Of a DNA stretch of 64,000 bases, positions 48,994 to 58,468 are shown piece by piece (within the stretch, counting starts at the first letter, position 1; each line of letters opens with the position of its first letter). Under the pieces are notes generated by a model that ran no database searches, was not told where the DNA came from, and saw nothing but the letters and a program-made list of their open reading frames with translations. The DNA is taken from the NCBI GenBank assembly GCA_001829315.1, contig MIAY01000019.1, positions 62,001 to 126,000 on the forward strand, written 5' to 3'. The DNA comes from Spirochaetes bacterium GWE1_32_154 (GTDB lineage: Bacteria > Spirochaetota > GWE2-31-10). Position numbers and translations under genes: made by a program.

Positions 48994-49257
48994 ATGTTTA
49001 ATTTTATAAAAAAATATTTTATTATAATTGCAGTGGAAAATAAGAATTATTCTCCTATTTACCAAAAAATAAATAATTTTGAAAGTGTATTATATGTTTG
49101 GAGTGATTCAAATGGTGCAAATTTCTATTTAAATAAATTACGAGAAATCGATTCTACTGAATATTATATTATAAAAAAAGTAAATGATAAGTATTTAAAG
49201 AATATTGAAAAGATTTTTATCAATAAAAACCATAGATTATTATTAAGATTTATATAA
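48994..49257 (+). CDS. Hypothetical protein, 87 residues
   Basis: Not recognised. A small basic protein beginning with a short hydrophobic stretch (FIKKYFIIIAVE) and otherwise mixed strand and helix (ESVLYVWSDSNGANFYLNKL). GAGG is 7 bases before the ATG, a good ribosome site. It follows the frameshifted frame by 27 bases and could share its transcript. It is the last item of the accessory stretch. Confidence 0.5.
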   Translation: MFNFIKKYFIIIAVENKNYSPIYQKINNFESVLYVWSDSNGANFYLNKLREIDSTEYYIIKKVNDKYLKNIEKIFINKNHRLLLRFI

Positions 49258-49337
49258 AAATAGTAGAATTTTATAGTGTATATAAACATAACAAATGGAA
49301 AAGCAAAATTTGGATATTGGACTAATTAGCCCCCTCC

Positions 49338-50702
49338 TCAACTTATAATTGCCTCATGTTTCTCATACTCATATTCATTCAACTTCGTATACAGAGTTTT
49401 TCTATTCATATTGAGTAATTCGGCTGCCATTGTTTTATTCCCTTTCGACAACTTCAGAGTAAATAAAATTGCCTGCTTTTCTATTTCATCCATTTTTACC
49501 GGCATTTTAATTTTCATATAATCAACACCATCTTCTTCACCACGCAAATGCGGAGGTAAATCATCAATATCAATAACAGCATCTTTCGTTAATACAACGG
49601 CTGACTCTATTGCATTTCTTAATTCCCGGACATTTCCCGGCCAGCTATAATTATACAAAGCATTCTTAGCCTTATTGGTAATTTCAAAAATACTTTTATT
49701 ATTTTCACGACACAATTCTAATAAAAAATGGGATATTAATAATGGAATATCATCTTTTCGCTCTCGTAAAGGCGGTACAACTACCTGAACAACATTTAAC
49801 CGGTAATACAAATCTTCTCTAAATCGCCCCTCATCAACTTCTTTTTTTAAATCACGATTTGTAGCTGCAATAATTCTAACATCGACACTTAATGTTGATT
49901 CTCCACCTACTCTTTCAAAAGTTTTTTCCTGCAAAATTCGCAATAATTTTATTTGTATAGTATGTGAAATCTCGCCTATTTCATCAAGAAAAATAGTACC
50001 GCCATCGGCTAATTCAAACCTTCCCTTTTTGCTTTTTACAGCGCCAGTGAAAGCCCCTTTTTCATGACCGAATAATTCACTTTCTAATAGAGACTCTGAA
50101 AGCGCTGAACAATGCAGCTTAATAAATGGTTTATCATTTCGAGTTGATAAATCTTTAATCAAATTTGCGACTAACTCCTTACCGACACCATTCTCACCCA
50201 GAACTAAAACTGATGCTTTCGTTGGTGCAACCTGTTCAACAATATTTAAAACCGATGCCATTCTTTCAGACTTTCCGATTAAATTCCCAAAATAAATAGA
50301 AAGTTTTGATTGAAGTTTTCTATTTTCAATTTCTAAAAGTCTTTTTGAAAGTGCTCTTTCAACAATTATTGAAAGTTTTTCAATATTTAATGGTTTTGTT
50401 AGAAAATCATACGCACCATCTCTCATCGCTTTCACTGCAGTTTCTACCGTACCATGTCCTGTTAAAACAATAACCGGTATACCGGGGAAATCTTTCATTA
50501 TATAAGCAAGAAGATTTTCACCATCCATATTTGGCATCTTTAAATCAGTTATAACTAAATCAATTTCATTGTTTTTTAAAATTGAAATAGCCTCACTACC
50601 ATCAGGAGCCAGAAAAACGGTATGATTATCTTTTTTTAATACAAGCCTTAAACCTTCACGGATATTTTTTTCATCATCTACGATAAGAATATTTGCATTC
50701 AT
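49338..50702 (-). CDS. NtrC-family sigma-54-dependent response regulator
   Basis: 454 residues: receiver domain (about 1-120, with ILIVDDEKNI, phospho-acceptor Asp in LVITDLKMPNMDG, and KPL), AAA+ activator domain (GENGVGKE for Walker A, GAFTGA for the sigma-54 contact, DEIGE for Walker B), and a Fis-type helix-turn-helix at the end (NKTMAAELLNMNRKTLYTKL). It therefore activates sigma-54 promoters when phosphorylated. The cognate kinase lies 21 bases upstream. ATG with GAGGAG. Target genes cannot be told; no clear -24/-12 promoter was noticed. Confidence 0.95.
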   Translation of the reverse strand: MNANILIVDDEKNIREGLRLVLKKDNHTVFLAPDGSEAISILKNNEIDLVITDLKMPNMDGENLLAYIMKDFPGIPVIVLTGHGTVETAVKAMRDGAYDFLTKPLNIEKLSIIVERALSKRLLEIENRKLQSKLSIYFGNLIGKSERMASVLNIVEQVAPTKASVLVLGENGVGKELVANLIKDLSTRNDKPFIKLHCSALSESLLESELFGHEKGAFTGAVKSKKGRFELADGGTIFLDEIGEISHTIQIKLLRILQEKTFERVGGESTLSVDVRIIAATNRDLKKEVDEGRFREDLYYRLNVVQVVVPPLRERKDDIPLLISHFLLELCRENNKSIFEITNKAKNALYNYSWPGNVRELRNAIESAVVLTKDAVIDIDDLPPHLRGEEDGVDYMKIKMPVKMDEIEKQAILFTLKLSKGNKTMAAELLNMNRKTLYTKLNEYEYEKHEAIIS

Positions 50703-50723
50703 TCTACAATCTCCTCATATTCA

Positions 50724-51881
50724 TTAACCATCATATTCTATCAAACCTTTTTCATTAAATGGAACGGGTAATCGTATTGAAAATACAGTTTCCCCTTTAC
50801 CGGAACTGAATGTAACTTCACCTTTATGCTCTCTGATTATTTTATAAACAATTGTTAATCCCAAACCGGTTCCGTAAGACTTGGTTGTAAAATAGGGATC
50901 AAAAATTTTTAATTGAATATCATCCGGTATTCCATCACCATTATCTTTTATATTGATATACACATAACTGCCTCTTGATTCTGCACCAATAGAAATGATA
51001 CCTTTTTTATTTTCTACCGCTGCAATACTATTTTGGATTAAGTTTAAAACAGCTTGTTTAAAAATATTTTCATCAAGCCAGACAGCCGGCAATTTCTCAT
51101 AGTCTTTATGAAATTTGATTCCTTTCGCCTGCATTTCAGGTTGTGCAAGATCAATAATTTTATCAAGATACTCATTAAGATTTGTTAATGTCATATTTAC
51201 TGTCATCGGTCTCACTGAGTAAAGAAAATTCACAACTATTTCATTGAGTCGTTCAATTTCTTCATTTACAATATTCAGAGAATACATTAAATCTTCAGAA
51301 ATCACACATTTACATTTACTGATTTCCTGTTCTAATAATTGTACATGAATACTCATAGCTCCTAAAGGGTTTTTTATTTCATGTGCAATACCTGCTGTTA
51401 ATGTTGTTAATGCTTGAATACTTTCTATTTGTTTAAGTTTATTTTCACTTTCTTTTTTTTCGGTAATATCTTCTGCTATAATAATAGTACCAATTATTTT
51501 TCCATCTTTAACAAGCGGATACACTGAAAACTGCAAATATGAATATTTTTCATTCTCCAGTTTAATTTCTTCTGTAATGATTTTATCATTTTTGCTAATT
51601 AGTCTTTTTAATAAATCATAGATTTTAGTATTGGATATCGCATTTTTGAGGCTTGTGCCTTCACTGATTTGTTGAATTTGAAATAACCTGCATCCGGTTT
51701 TATTATAAAACAAAACACTCTCTTCACTATCAATAACTAAAACCCCTTCAGCCATAGAATTAAATACGGTTCGAATATTTGAATATTTATCTGATAAATC
51801 TATAAATATTTTTTTTAAATCAACAAAACTTATTTTATCAAGTTTAGTAATTAAATTATCAAAAAAATTATATTTTATCAT
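50724..51881 (-). CDS. PAS-domain sensor histidine kinase
   Basis: 385 residues, no membrane segments, so probably cytoplasmic. An N-terminal helical region leads to a PAS domain (about 35-145, MAEGVLVIDSEESVLFYN). The phospho-acceptor H box is GIAHEIKNPLGAM, followed by the N box QNSIAAVE, G1 DNGDGIPDD and G2 GTGLGLTIV. This is an NtrB/AtoS-like arrangement and the likely partner of the NtrC-type regulator just downstream. The start overlaps the end of the delta-prime-like gene by 14 bases, so it is co-translated with it. Confidence 0.93.
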   Translation of the reverse strand: MIKYNFFDNLITKLDKISFVDLKKIFIDLSDKYSNIRTVFNSMAEGVLVIDSEESVLFYNKTGCRLFQIQQISEGTSLKNAISNTKIYDLLKRLISKNDKIITEEIKLENEKYSYLQFSVYPLVKDGKIIGTIIIAEDITEKKESENKLKQIESIQALTTLTAGIAHEIKNPLGAMSIHVQLLEQEISKCKCVISEDLMYSLNIVNEEIERLNEIVVNFLYSVRPMTVNMTLTNLNEYLDKIIDLAQPEMQAKGIKFHKDYEKLPAVWLDENIFKQAVLNLIQNSIAAVENKKGIISIGAESRGSYVYINIKDNGDGIPDDIQLKIFDPYFTTKSYGTGLGLTIVYKIIREHKGEVTFSSGKGETVFSIRLPVPFNEKGLIEYDG

Positions 51882-53088
51882 TTAAAACCATCTCCTTTAT
51901 CGGATATAAAAAACCTTCAAGCTGGTTCTTCGGACTTAAATTATATATAGTTATTCTTTGTAACATCGTATTTAATAAATCTGTTATATAAGTTAAATGA
52001 TTATAGTCAATAATGGATAAAATTGGAAATTCAAGATTTTCACCTTCACCTGATGAATACTCTCTGCATAGAAATTCTTTATCAATACAATTTTTTAAGC
52101 CCTGAATTAATGCAATTAATTGGTTTTTATCCTTTTCTGATTCCAGAAAAAGATACAATTCGGAAAAACTATGATTTTTATTAAACGTAAGGTTAATAAG
52201 TTTGGTTAATTTAACTTTACTATTATCAGCAGAACAAGGGTCTGTATTGTGAAAATATGACAATAAATTTTTAAAATCGGTATTATCATCTTCATATTTT
52301 TTGGAAATAATATACTGAATCGATTCTTTTGAAAGATCAGAAAAATAATATGACCTGCAGCGTGATTTGATAGTTTGAATTATTCTGTTTTTATTTTCAG
52401 CCAATAAGATAAAATATAAATTTGACGATGGCTCTTCGAGGCGTTTTAATAAAATATTTTCTGATGAACTTTCAAGATAATCAACTTTATCAATAATGAC
52501 AACCCGGGCTTTAACATCCAATGATAAATATGTCCAGTTCAACATATTTCGTATTTGATTTACCGGAATATTAGGTGTTCTATATAAATCATAGAAAGAT
52601 TTCATCGTTTCCTCAATAATCTCTAATTCCACTGAGTTATATTCTTTATTATCAATAATTTCTGAAACTTTATCAGCATATTTAAATGCTGATTTTTTAT
52701 CATTCTCACTCATTGCACCATCAATTAAAAAATTCTCAAGTGGCATATATGATAATTTTAAGTTCTTATAAATTTGATTTCTAAGCATTGCTGATTTTTT
52801 TTGTTTGTAATTTTTAATTAATTCAACTGTTTCATAATAATAATTTCTTCTCGACAACAAAATCATCCCGTTAAAATCAAGAGAATTTACACGTAGACAG
52901 TTTGAACATTTGCAGTTTTTACTTTTATCCCCATCACAATTTAAAACCCGTACTAACTCAAATGCAGCAGTAAGTTTACCTGTATATTTATTCCCATGAA
53001 ATATCATTGAATTGGTAATCATATCATTATTGACTTCACATCGAAGCATATCGGCAATACTTTCCTGACCGATTAAATTACTAAACAT
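51868..53088 (-). CDS. DNA polymerase III delta-prime-like subunit
   Basis: Clamp-loader-type AAA+ protein, about 406 residues, longer than typical delta-prime. MFSNLIGQESIADML is the usual opening. The P-loop reads GNKYTGKLTAA, a degenerate form like that of non-hydrolysing delta-prime. A zinc module (CDGDKSKNCKCSNC) and VIIDKVDYLESSSENILLKRLEEPS (sensor/DEAD-like region with LLKxLEEP) are clear, as is SRC in the sensor 1 arginine-finger segment. An in-frame TTG at 53100 overlaps the GGAG site, so ATG 53088 is used. An insert of about 90 residues (95-185) follows the zinc module. Confidence 0.85.
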   Translation of the reverse strand: MFSNLIGQESIADMLRCEVNNDMITNSMIFHGNKYTGKLTAAFELVRVLNCDGDKSKNCKCSNCLRVNSLDFNGMILLSRRNYYYETVELIKNYKQKKSAMLRNQIYKNLKLSYMPLENFLIDGAMSENDKKSAFKYADKVSEIIDNKEYNSVELEIIEETMKSFYDLYRTPNIPVNQIRNMLNWTYLSLDVKARVVIIDKVDYLESSSENILLKRLEEPSSNLYFILLAENKNRIIQTIKSRCRSYYFSDLSKESIQYIISKKYEDDNTDFKNLLSYFHNTDPCSADNSKVKLTKLINLTFNKNHSFSELYLFLESEKDKNQLIALIQGLKNCIDKEFLCREYSSGEGENLEFPILSIIDYNHLTYITDLLNTMLQRITIYNLSPKNQLEGFLYPIKEMVLNDKI

Positions 53089-53161
53089 TATGTACTCCAA
53101 ACATTTTAATTCTGTTAGCTTTATATCATATTCTTACTTTTTAAAAAATACCATCTTGCAA

Positions 53162-53187
53162 AAAATAGTAAATAATATTACTATTTT
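53162..53187. repeat. Inverted repeat abutting the J-domain gene start
   Basis: AAAATAGTAA and TTACTATTTT form a perfect 10-bp inverted repeat with a 6-base loop, ending 2 bases before the ATG at 53190 and leaving no room for a ribosome site. A TTGCAA, 17 bases, TACTAT promoter-like pair overlaps it. Confidence 0.6.
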
Positions 53188-53189
53188 CT

Positions 53190-53894
53190 ATGAAAAAAAA
53201 ATATACAATAATTGATTTACTTAATAAACAACCAATGATTATAAAAAAAAGTATTGATTATATCAATTTATTTGAAACAATAAAAAACGAAAAAATTATA
53301 CATAAAAATATATCATATCGAATATATCAAAATCTGAATAAGTGTCACATTGATTCAGATTCATTATCATTCTATTTAAAAACAAATAACTTGCCTCTTC
53401 ACCCTTTTTTTCCACGATTTTTACTGCTTAAGAAAAAATATATTGATCTTCAAAATAAAAGAAAAAATGAAAAAAAAGAAAAAATCGATGTTCAAATGAA
53501 AATGATTAATCCGCTTGTTAAAAAATATTTAAAACATTACCTTGAATATGAAAAGAAAATCTCATCCAATCAGCCGGCATTATTTTTTAAAATAATAATT
53601 CCTAAAAACATGAAAAAAGCACGAATAGTATCAAACTTTTCATTAACGCAATGGTATTTTCTCATTGATTCGTATTTAATTCAATTAAATGAAACATATA
53701 AAAGAACGGATTTAAATTCACTCATATTATTAAATTATAAGATGGTTCTTCACTTTAATCCAAACGAAACGCTGACAAATGAAATAATTTCATCAGCCTA
53801 CAGGAAACTATCATTAATCTATCATCCCGATAAGGGCGGATCTCAGGAGTCATTCGTTCTTATTTCAGAAGCACGAAAAAAATTGATTACATAG
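53190..53894 (+). CDS. Protein with C-terminal J domain
   Basis: 234 residues. The last 55 or so residues are a J domain: LNYKMVLHFNPNETLTNEIISSAYRKLSLIYHPDKGGS with the HPD tripeptide that activates DnaK ATPase. Ordinary DnaJ has the J domain first; here it is last, as in membrane-free DjlA/Jem-like co-chaperones. The N-terminal 170 residues are Lys/Ile/Leu-rich, helical and unrecognised, and may recruit a client. The ATG has no ribosome site, and nine A follow it directly. The gene stands alone, convergent with coaBC. Confidence 0.75.
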   Translation: MKKKYTIIDLLNKQPMIIKKSIDYINLFETIKNEKIIHKNISYRIYQNLNKCHIDSDSLSFYLKTNNLPLHPFFPRFLLLKKKYIDLQNKRKNEKKEKIDVQMKMINPLVKKYLKHYLEYEKKISSNQPALFFKIIIPKNMKKARIVSNFSLTQWYFLIDSYLIQLNETYKRTDLNSLILLNYKMVLHFNPNETLTNEIISSAYRKLSLIYHPDKGGSQESFVLISEARKKLIT

Positions 53895-53912
53895 AGAATC
53901 TGTAAGGATTGG

Positions 53913-55136
53913 TTAACTTAAAGAACGTGCTATATATTCTAAAACCAGATAAGCATTTTCATTCTTAGATTTGTAAAAGAAACTTTCCCGTTTCCCTGTA
54001 TTTGAAAGAACGATCAACTCTGATTTATCACCGCCAAAAGCAGTTTTTTCACCAGTAATTTGATTTGCTATAACAAAATCTAGTGATTTCTTATTTAATT
54101 TTTCAGAAGCATACAGTTCAAGATTATTACTTTCGGCAGCAAATCCTATGAAAACCTGATTTGTTTTTTTATGAAGTGATCCGAGAATATCAAGCGTTTT
54201 AATTAATGAAAGATTAAGCGTATTCTCATTTTTCTTAATTTTTAAAGTATTACATTCTGTTGTATAATCAGCAACAGCTGCACACATACATAATATATCG
54301 GTACTATTTATTTTCTCTTCGACAGATTTTTTCATATCATGTGCACTTCTAACAGAAATAATATTTTCATTTCCATATTTCTTTATATAACTATCCATAA
54401 TAATATCAGATACATTACCAGCAATTATCGTCACTGAAGCCCCTAACGATATAAATGTCTCTGCAAATGCAAATGCAGTTTTACCCGATGATCTATTTGA
54501 AATATAACGAACAGGATCAATATCTTCAATTGTTCCTCCCGCAGTTATCAACACTTTCTTACCTGAAAAATAATGATTTCTGGCTGCACAATTTTGTATG
54601 ATAAAACCATATATAGACTCTATCTCAGGAAATCGTCCGACGCCGGTTGTTCCGCATGCCATGAGTCCTGTGTCAGGTTCCATAACAAGAAAACCAAAGT
54701 TTTTTATTGTATTTATATTTCTTTGAGTTACAGGATTTACATACATCTGCGTATTCATAGCCGGTACTATTATTTTCGGGCATGTTGCTGACAAAAGAAC
54801 TGTTGATATCATATCATCAGCAATCCCTGATGCCGCTTTTGCAATACAATTCGCCGTGGCCGGTGCGACGATGATAATATCTGACAATTCAGATATACCA
54901 ATATGCGGTATAAAATCTGAATTGTCAAACATAGTAGTAATTACAGGATTATTAGTTATGGATTTAAATGTTAAAGGAGTTACAAATTCAGTGGCACTTT
55001 TTGACATAATAACCCGTACAATGGCTCCCTTTTTTTTCAAAAAAGAACACAAATATACTGCTTTATATGCTGCAATACCACCGGTAACACAAACTGTTAT
55101 ATTTTTATCTTTAATTATACTATCCAAAACAAACAT
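53913..55136 (-). CDS. coaBC: Phosphopantothenoylcysteine decarboxylase / synthetase
   Basis: Bifunctional coenzyme A enzyme: CoaB joins cysteine to 4'-phosphopantothenate and CoaC decarboxylates the product. 407 residues, usual length. The N-terminal flavoprotein half has CVTGGIAAYKAV, the catalytic His region PHIGISE, PAMNTQMY and CGTTGVGRFPE. The C-terminal synthetase half has ITAGGTIEDIDPVRYISNRSSGK and KIKKNE with the usual lysines. ATG start. On the same strand as slyD, 20 bases downstream of it. Confidence 0.95.
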   Translation of the reverse strand: MFVLDSIIKDKNITVCVTGGIAAYKAVYLCSFLKKKGAIVRVIMSKSATEFVTPLTFKSITNNPVITTMFDNSDFIPHIGISELSDIIIVAPATANCIAKAASGIADDMISTVLLSATCPKIIVPAMNTQMYVNPVTQRNINTIKNFGFLVMEPDTGLMACGTTGVGRFPEIESIYGFIIQNCAARNHYFSGKKVLITAGGTIEDIDPVRYISNRSSGKTAFAFAETFISLGASVTIIAGNVSDIIMDSYIKKYGNENIISVRSAHDMKKSVEEKINSTDILCMCAAVADYTTECNTLKIKKNENTLNLSLIKTLDILGSLHKKTNQVFIGFAAESNNLELYASEKLNKKSLDFVIANQITGEKTAFGGDKSELIVLSNTGKRESFFYKSKNENAYLVLEYIARSLS

Positions 55137-55156
55137 CCTTGTTAAAACCTATAAAA

Positions 55157-55693
55157 TTAACTGCAAGAACATCCGCCTTTATCATGTCCGCCACAACATT
55201 CATGCTCATCATCTTCATCATGATCGTGATCGTGTGCTAAGAAGTCTTCAATTTCTTCTTCTGAAGCATCTCTAACATTAAGAACATCAATATTAAATTT
55301 AAGCGGCATTCCCGCTAAAGGATGATTTCCATCAAGTGTAATACTTTCTTTTGTCATTGCCGTTACCGTAACAACAAATTCACCATTTTCACTATTTAAC
55401 TCAAGTTCCTGACCTATATGAATTTTATCAACCTGATCACCAAAATCTGATTTATTAAGAACGAACACCAATGATTCATCCCGAACTCCATACCCTAACT
55501 CAGGTGAAACAACAGTCTGGAAAGAATCACCTTTCTTTTTACCTTCCATTTCATTTTGTAAACCTTCAACCAGAAAACCATACCCTTGAATAAAATCTAA
55601 AGGTTCTTCTTCTCTCGAACTATCTATTATAACATCCTTGTCATCAAGTAAATCATAGTGGATAGTAACAAACTTGTCTTTTTGAATAACCAT
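55157..55693 (-). CDS. SlyD-type FKBP prolyl isomerase with metal-binding tail
   Basis: 178 residues. The split FKBP domain (about 1-70 and 130-150, with ELGYGVRD) contains an insert-in-flap chaperone domain, the SlyD layout (DGNHPLAGMPLKF is its typical end). The C-terminus is a His/Asp/Cys-rich tail (HDHDHDEDDEHECC ... CSCS) that should bind nickel or zinc. SlyD helps hydrogenase maturation and metal supply in other bacteria; here it lies next to the formate dehydrogenase operon, so a link is possible but unproven. ATG with GAGGT. Confidence 0.9.
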   Translation of the reverse strand: MVIQKDKFVTIHYDLLDDKDVIIDSSREEEPLDFIQGYGFLVEGLQNEMEGKKKGDSFQTVVSPELGYGVRDESLVFVLNKSDFGDQVDKIHIGQELELNSENGEFVVTVTAMTKESITLDGNHPLAGMPLKFNIDVLNVRDASEEEIEDFLAHDHDHDEDDEHECCGGHDKGGCSCS

Positions 55694-55762
55694 TATTACC
55701 TCATTTAAATAAAATTATACATTTCGAGAAAATACTAAAAAAAATAAAAAAAGGCAAGCATC

Positions 55763-58465
55763 TTATTTTCTTATAATATTAACCATAACAACTTTCATTG
55801 CTGCCATTTTACTTTGTGCATCAAGAATTCGTTTATTTGTTAATTTATTTGCAACCGCTTCATGAAAATGAAATGTTGTATAGAGATTACCGGGCTTAAC
55901 ATCAAGGGTTAATTTACACTTTAATTCAATTTCACCATTATCTGATATGAGTTTTACAAAATCATTATCTTTAATATGAAGTTTAATTGCATCTTTTGGA
56001 TTTATATATACAAATGGTTCACTTTGTAATTTTTCAATACCTTTCGTTTTTCTCGTCATTGTACCTGTATGGTAATGTTCATATAAACGACCGATTATAA
56101 GTAAAAAAGGAAACGATGGTGTAGCTTTATATGGATATTCCGGTAAAGGGAAATAAATTAATTTTGCCCGTCCTCTTGAAAACTCGCCCTGATGAAGCCT
56201 TTTAACAGAATCACCTAAAATATCACCCGGCCAGAAAAATTCTTTATCATCAAATTTATTCGGATCAATATGTGAATATATCGGTGCTGCTTTTCTTATT
56301 TCTTCAAATACATCTATCCATGAATTGTATTTCCAATTAGCACCACAAAGTTCAGCTAATCGATAAATAATCTGATAATCATCAAGCATATCTTTAGAAG
56401 GAGGATCGATTACTTTTCGCACCCTTTGAACTCTTCTTTCTGTATTGGTAAATGTACCATCTTTTTCAGCAAAAGATGTTGCCGGTAAAATAACATCAGC
56501 ATATGCTGCTGTTTCAGTTAAAAAAATATCCTGAACAACAACAAAATCTGTTTTTTCTAAAGCTTTAATAATTGAATTTGAATCAGGATCAGATAACACA
56601 GGATTTTCCCCCATAATATAGAGAAAATCAATATTTCCTTCAGCGGCTTCATGCATTATCTCATTTAATGTTAAACCTTTTTTTTCCGGTAAATCAGCAC
56701 CCCATAACTCAGAAAGTTCTTTATTATCAGCTTTATTATCAACTGACCTGTAGCCCGGTAAAACACCGGTTAATGCTCCCATATCACAAGCACCCTGGAC
56801 ATTATTTTGCCCTCGTAAGGGATTTATTCCGGTCGGTCCCTGCCCGATTTTACCGCACAATAAAGCAAGATCGGCTAATGCAACAACATTTCCTGTTCCA
56901 AAAACATGCTGGGTAACTCCCATTGCATAATACATACTTGAAGCACCGGAAATGGCAAAAAGCCTTGTAGCTAACCTGACATCACCTTCATCAAGACCGG
57001 TTTGCTGTATCATATCGTCTAAATTCAGTTTGTTTATTTCTGCAATAAATTCATCAACACCTTCACACCGTGAATTTAGCATATCGGTATCCTGCATACC
57101 TTCATCAATGATAATTTTCATCATTGCATACAACAATGCCATATCAGTACCTGGATTTAATTGTAAATGCATAGTAGCATATTTTGATAACGGACTTTTT
57201 TTAGGATCAACAAGAATAAGCAAGGCACCTTCTTTAATTCTTCGTATCATTCGCCATGAAATAACAGGATGTGTTGAAGTCATATTACTGCCAATAACAA
57301 AAAAACAATCAATAGCATCAATATCTTCTATAGGATTCGTCATAGCAGCATGCCCCAAAGTCATGTTTAACCCGGAAACTGATGGTGAATGACAAATTCG
57401 CGCGCAATGATCAACATTATCTGTATGTAATACAGAACGCATAAATTTCTGGAATATATAATTATCTTCATTGGTACATCGAGCTGATGCTAATCCGGCA
57501 AATATACCATTATTGCGTTTTATTTCATCAATTTTATTTTTGATATATATTAGAGCATCAATCATATTAGTTTCTTCTAATTCACCCTTGGAATTCCTGA
57601 TTAATGGTTTAACAAGTCTTTGAGGGGAATTAACAAAGTCAAAACCGAATGAACCTTTTATACATAATCTGCCTTTAGAAACTGGAGAATCCATATCACC
57701 ACGTACTTTTATTATAGAATTTCCTTTAGCAGAGACTTCAATGCCACAACCGACTCCGCAATAAGGGCAAATTGTTTTTATCTTTCTTATGTCAGGAAAT
57801 CGCCCCTTTCCAGCAGCTTCTTTCTCCCATAATGCACCTGTCGGGCAAACATTAATACAATTGCCACAAAATATACATTCGCCATTGTCTTCAAGACTTC
57901 TATCATACAACGTTGAAACTCTCATCATCTCACCTTTATCAACAAATGATAAAGCATCTTTATGAGTCCACTCATTACACGCTCGAATACATTTTCCGCA
58001 TAATATACATTTAGTTCTTTCAAATTTTATCAATGAATTATCAGGTAAATCACCATGTTTGATTGGATTAAATTGAGCTTTCTGAAACATTTTACCGGTT
58101 GCTCCAAAATCGTATGAATACTTTTCAAGTAAACACTCACCCGAAGCATCACAAACCAGACAATCTGCCAAATGCTGACTTAATATCATTTCAAGAACTA
58201 TTTTTCGTGCATAATTAACTTTTTCTGAATGAGTATAGATAACCATATTATTCTTAACAAGTGTAGAACATGATGGTTGTAAAATAGTTTCACCTTCAAT
58301 TTCTACAACACAAATACGGCACGATCCGACAACACTTAAATCAGGAGTGTAACATAAAGCCGGTACCTGAATATTTGCAGTTTGTGCAGCCTTCATTATT
58401 GTCCAGTCATTTTCGCAGAATATTTCAATACCGTCTATTTTACAAACAACGAGTTCTTTTTCCAA
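55763..58465 (-). CDS. Formate dehydrogenase catalytic subunit with NuoG-like N-terminus
   Basis: Molybdopterin oxidoreductase of 900 residues. Domain order: [2Fe-2S] ferredoxin (about 1-80, CRICVVEIEGE), His-Cys cluster (HLADCLVCDASGEC), two [4Fe-4S] ferredoxin sites (CILCGKCIRAC and CIFCGNCINVC), the [4Fe-4S] Mo-bis-MGD entry (CPYCGVGCGIEV), the active-site HCARICHSPSVSG, and the C-terminal dinucleotide domain. The active-site residue is Cys (TGT at the minus-strand codon near 57395), not selenocysteine. Start is TTG at 58465, 7 bases after AGGAG. It follows the NuoF-like gene by 3 bases. Confidence 0.9.
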   Translation of the reverse strand: MEKELVVCKIDGIEIFCENDWTIMKAAQTANIQVPALCYTPDLSVVGSCRICVVEIEGETILQPSCSTLVKNNMVIYTHSEKVNYARKIVLEMILSQHLADCLVCDASGECLLEKYSYDFGATGKMFQKAQFNPIKHGDLPDNSLIKFERTKCILCGKCIRACNEWTHKDALSFVDKGEMMRVSTLYDRSLEDNGECIFCGNCINVCPTGALWEKEAAGKGRFPDIRKIKTICPYCGVGCGIEVSAKGNSIIKVRGDMDSPVSKGRLCIKGSFGFDFVNSPQRLVKPLIRNSKGELEETNMIDALIYIKNKIDEIKRNNGIFAGLASARCTNEDNYIFQKFMRSVLHTDNVDHCARICHSPSVSGLNMTLGHAAMTNPIEDIDAIDCFFVIGSNMTSTHPVISWRMIRRIKEGALLILVDPKKSPLSKYATMHLQLNPGTDMALLYAMMKIIIDEGMQDTDMLNSRCEGVDEFIAEINKLNLDDMIQQTGLDEGDVRLATRLFAISGASSMYYAMGVTQHVFGTGNVVALADLALLCGKIGQGPTGINPLRGQNNVQGACDMGALTGVLPGYRSVDNKADNKELSELWGADLPEKKGLTLNEIMHEAAEGNIDFLYIMGENPVLSDPDSNSIIKALEKTDFVVVQDIFLTETAAYADVILPATSFAEKDGTFTNTERRVQRVRKVIDPPSKDMLDDYQIIYRLAELCGANWKYNSWIDVFEEIRKAAPIYSHIDPNKFDDKEFFWPGDILGDSVKRLHQGEFSRGRAKLIYFPLPEYPYKATPSFPFLLIIGRLYEHYHTGTMTRKTKGIEKLQSEPFVYINPKDAIKLHIKDNDFVKLISDNGEIELKCKLTLDVKPGNLYTTFHFHEAVANKLTNKRILDAQSKMAAMKVVMVNIIRK

Positions 58466-58468
58466 CTA

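Noticed and set aside
57380-57410. Possible selenocysteine at the formate dehydrogenase active site
   Set aside because: The codon is TGT (Cys) in HCARICHSPS and the frame has no in-frame UGA there.
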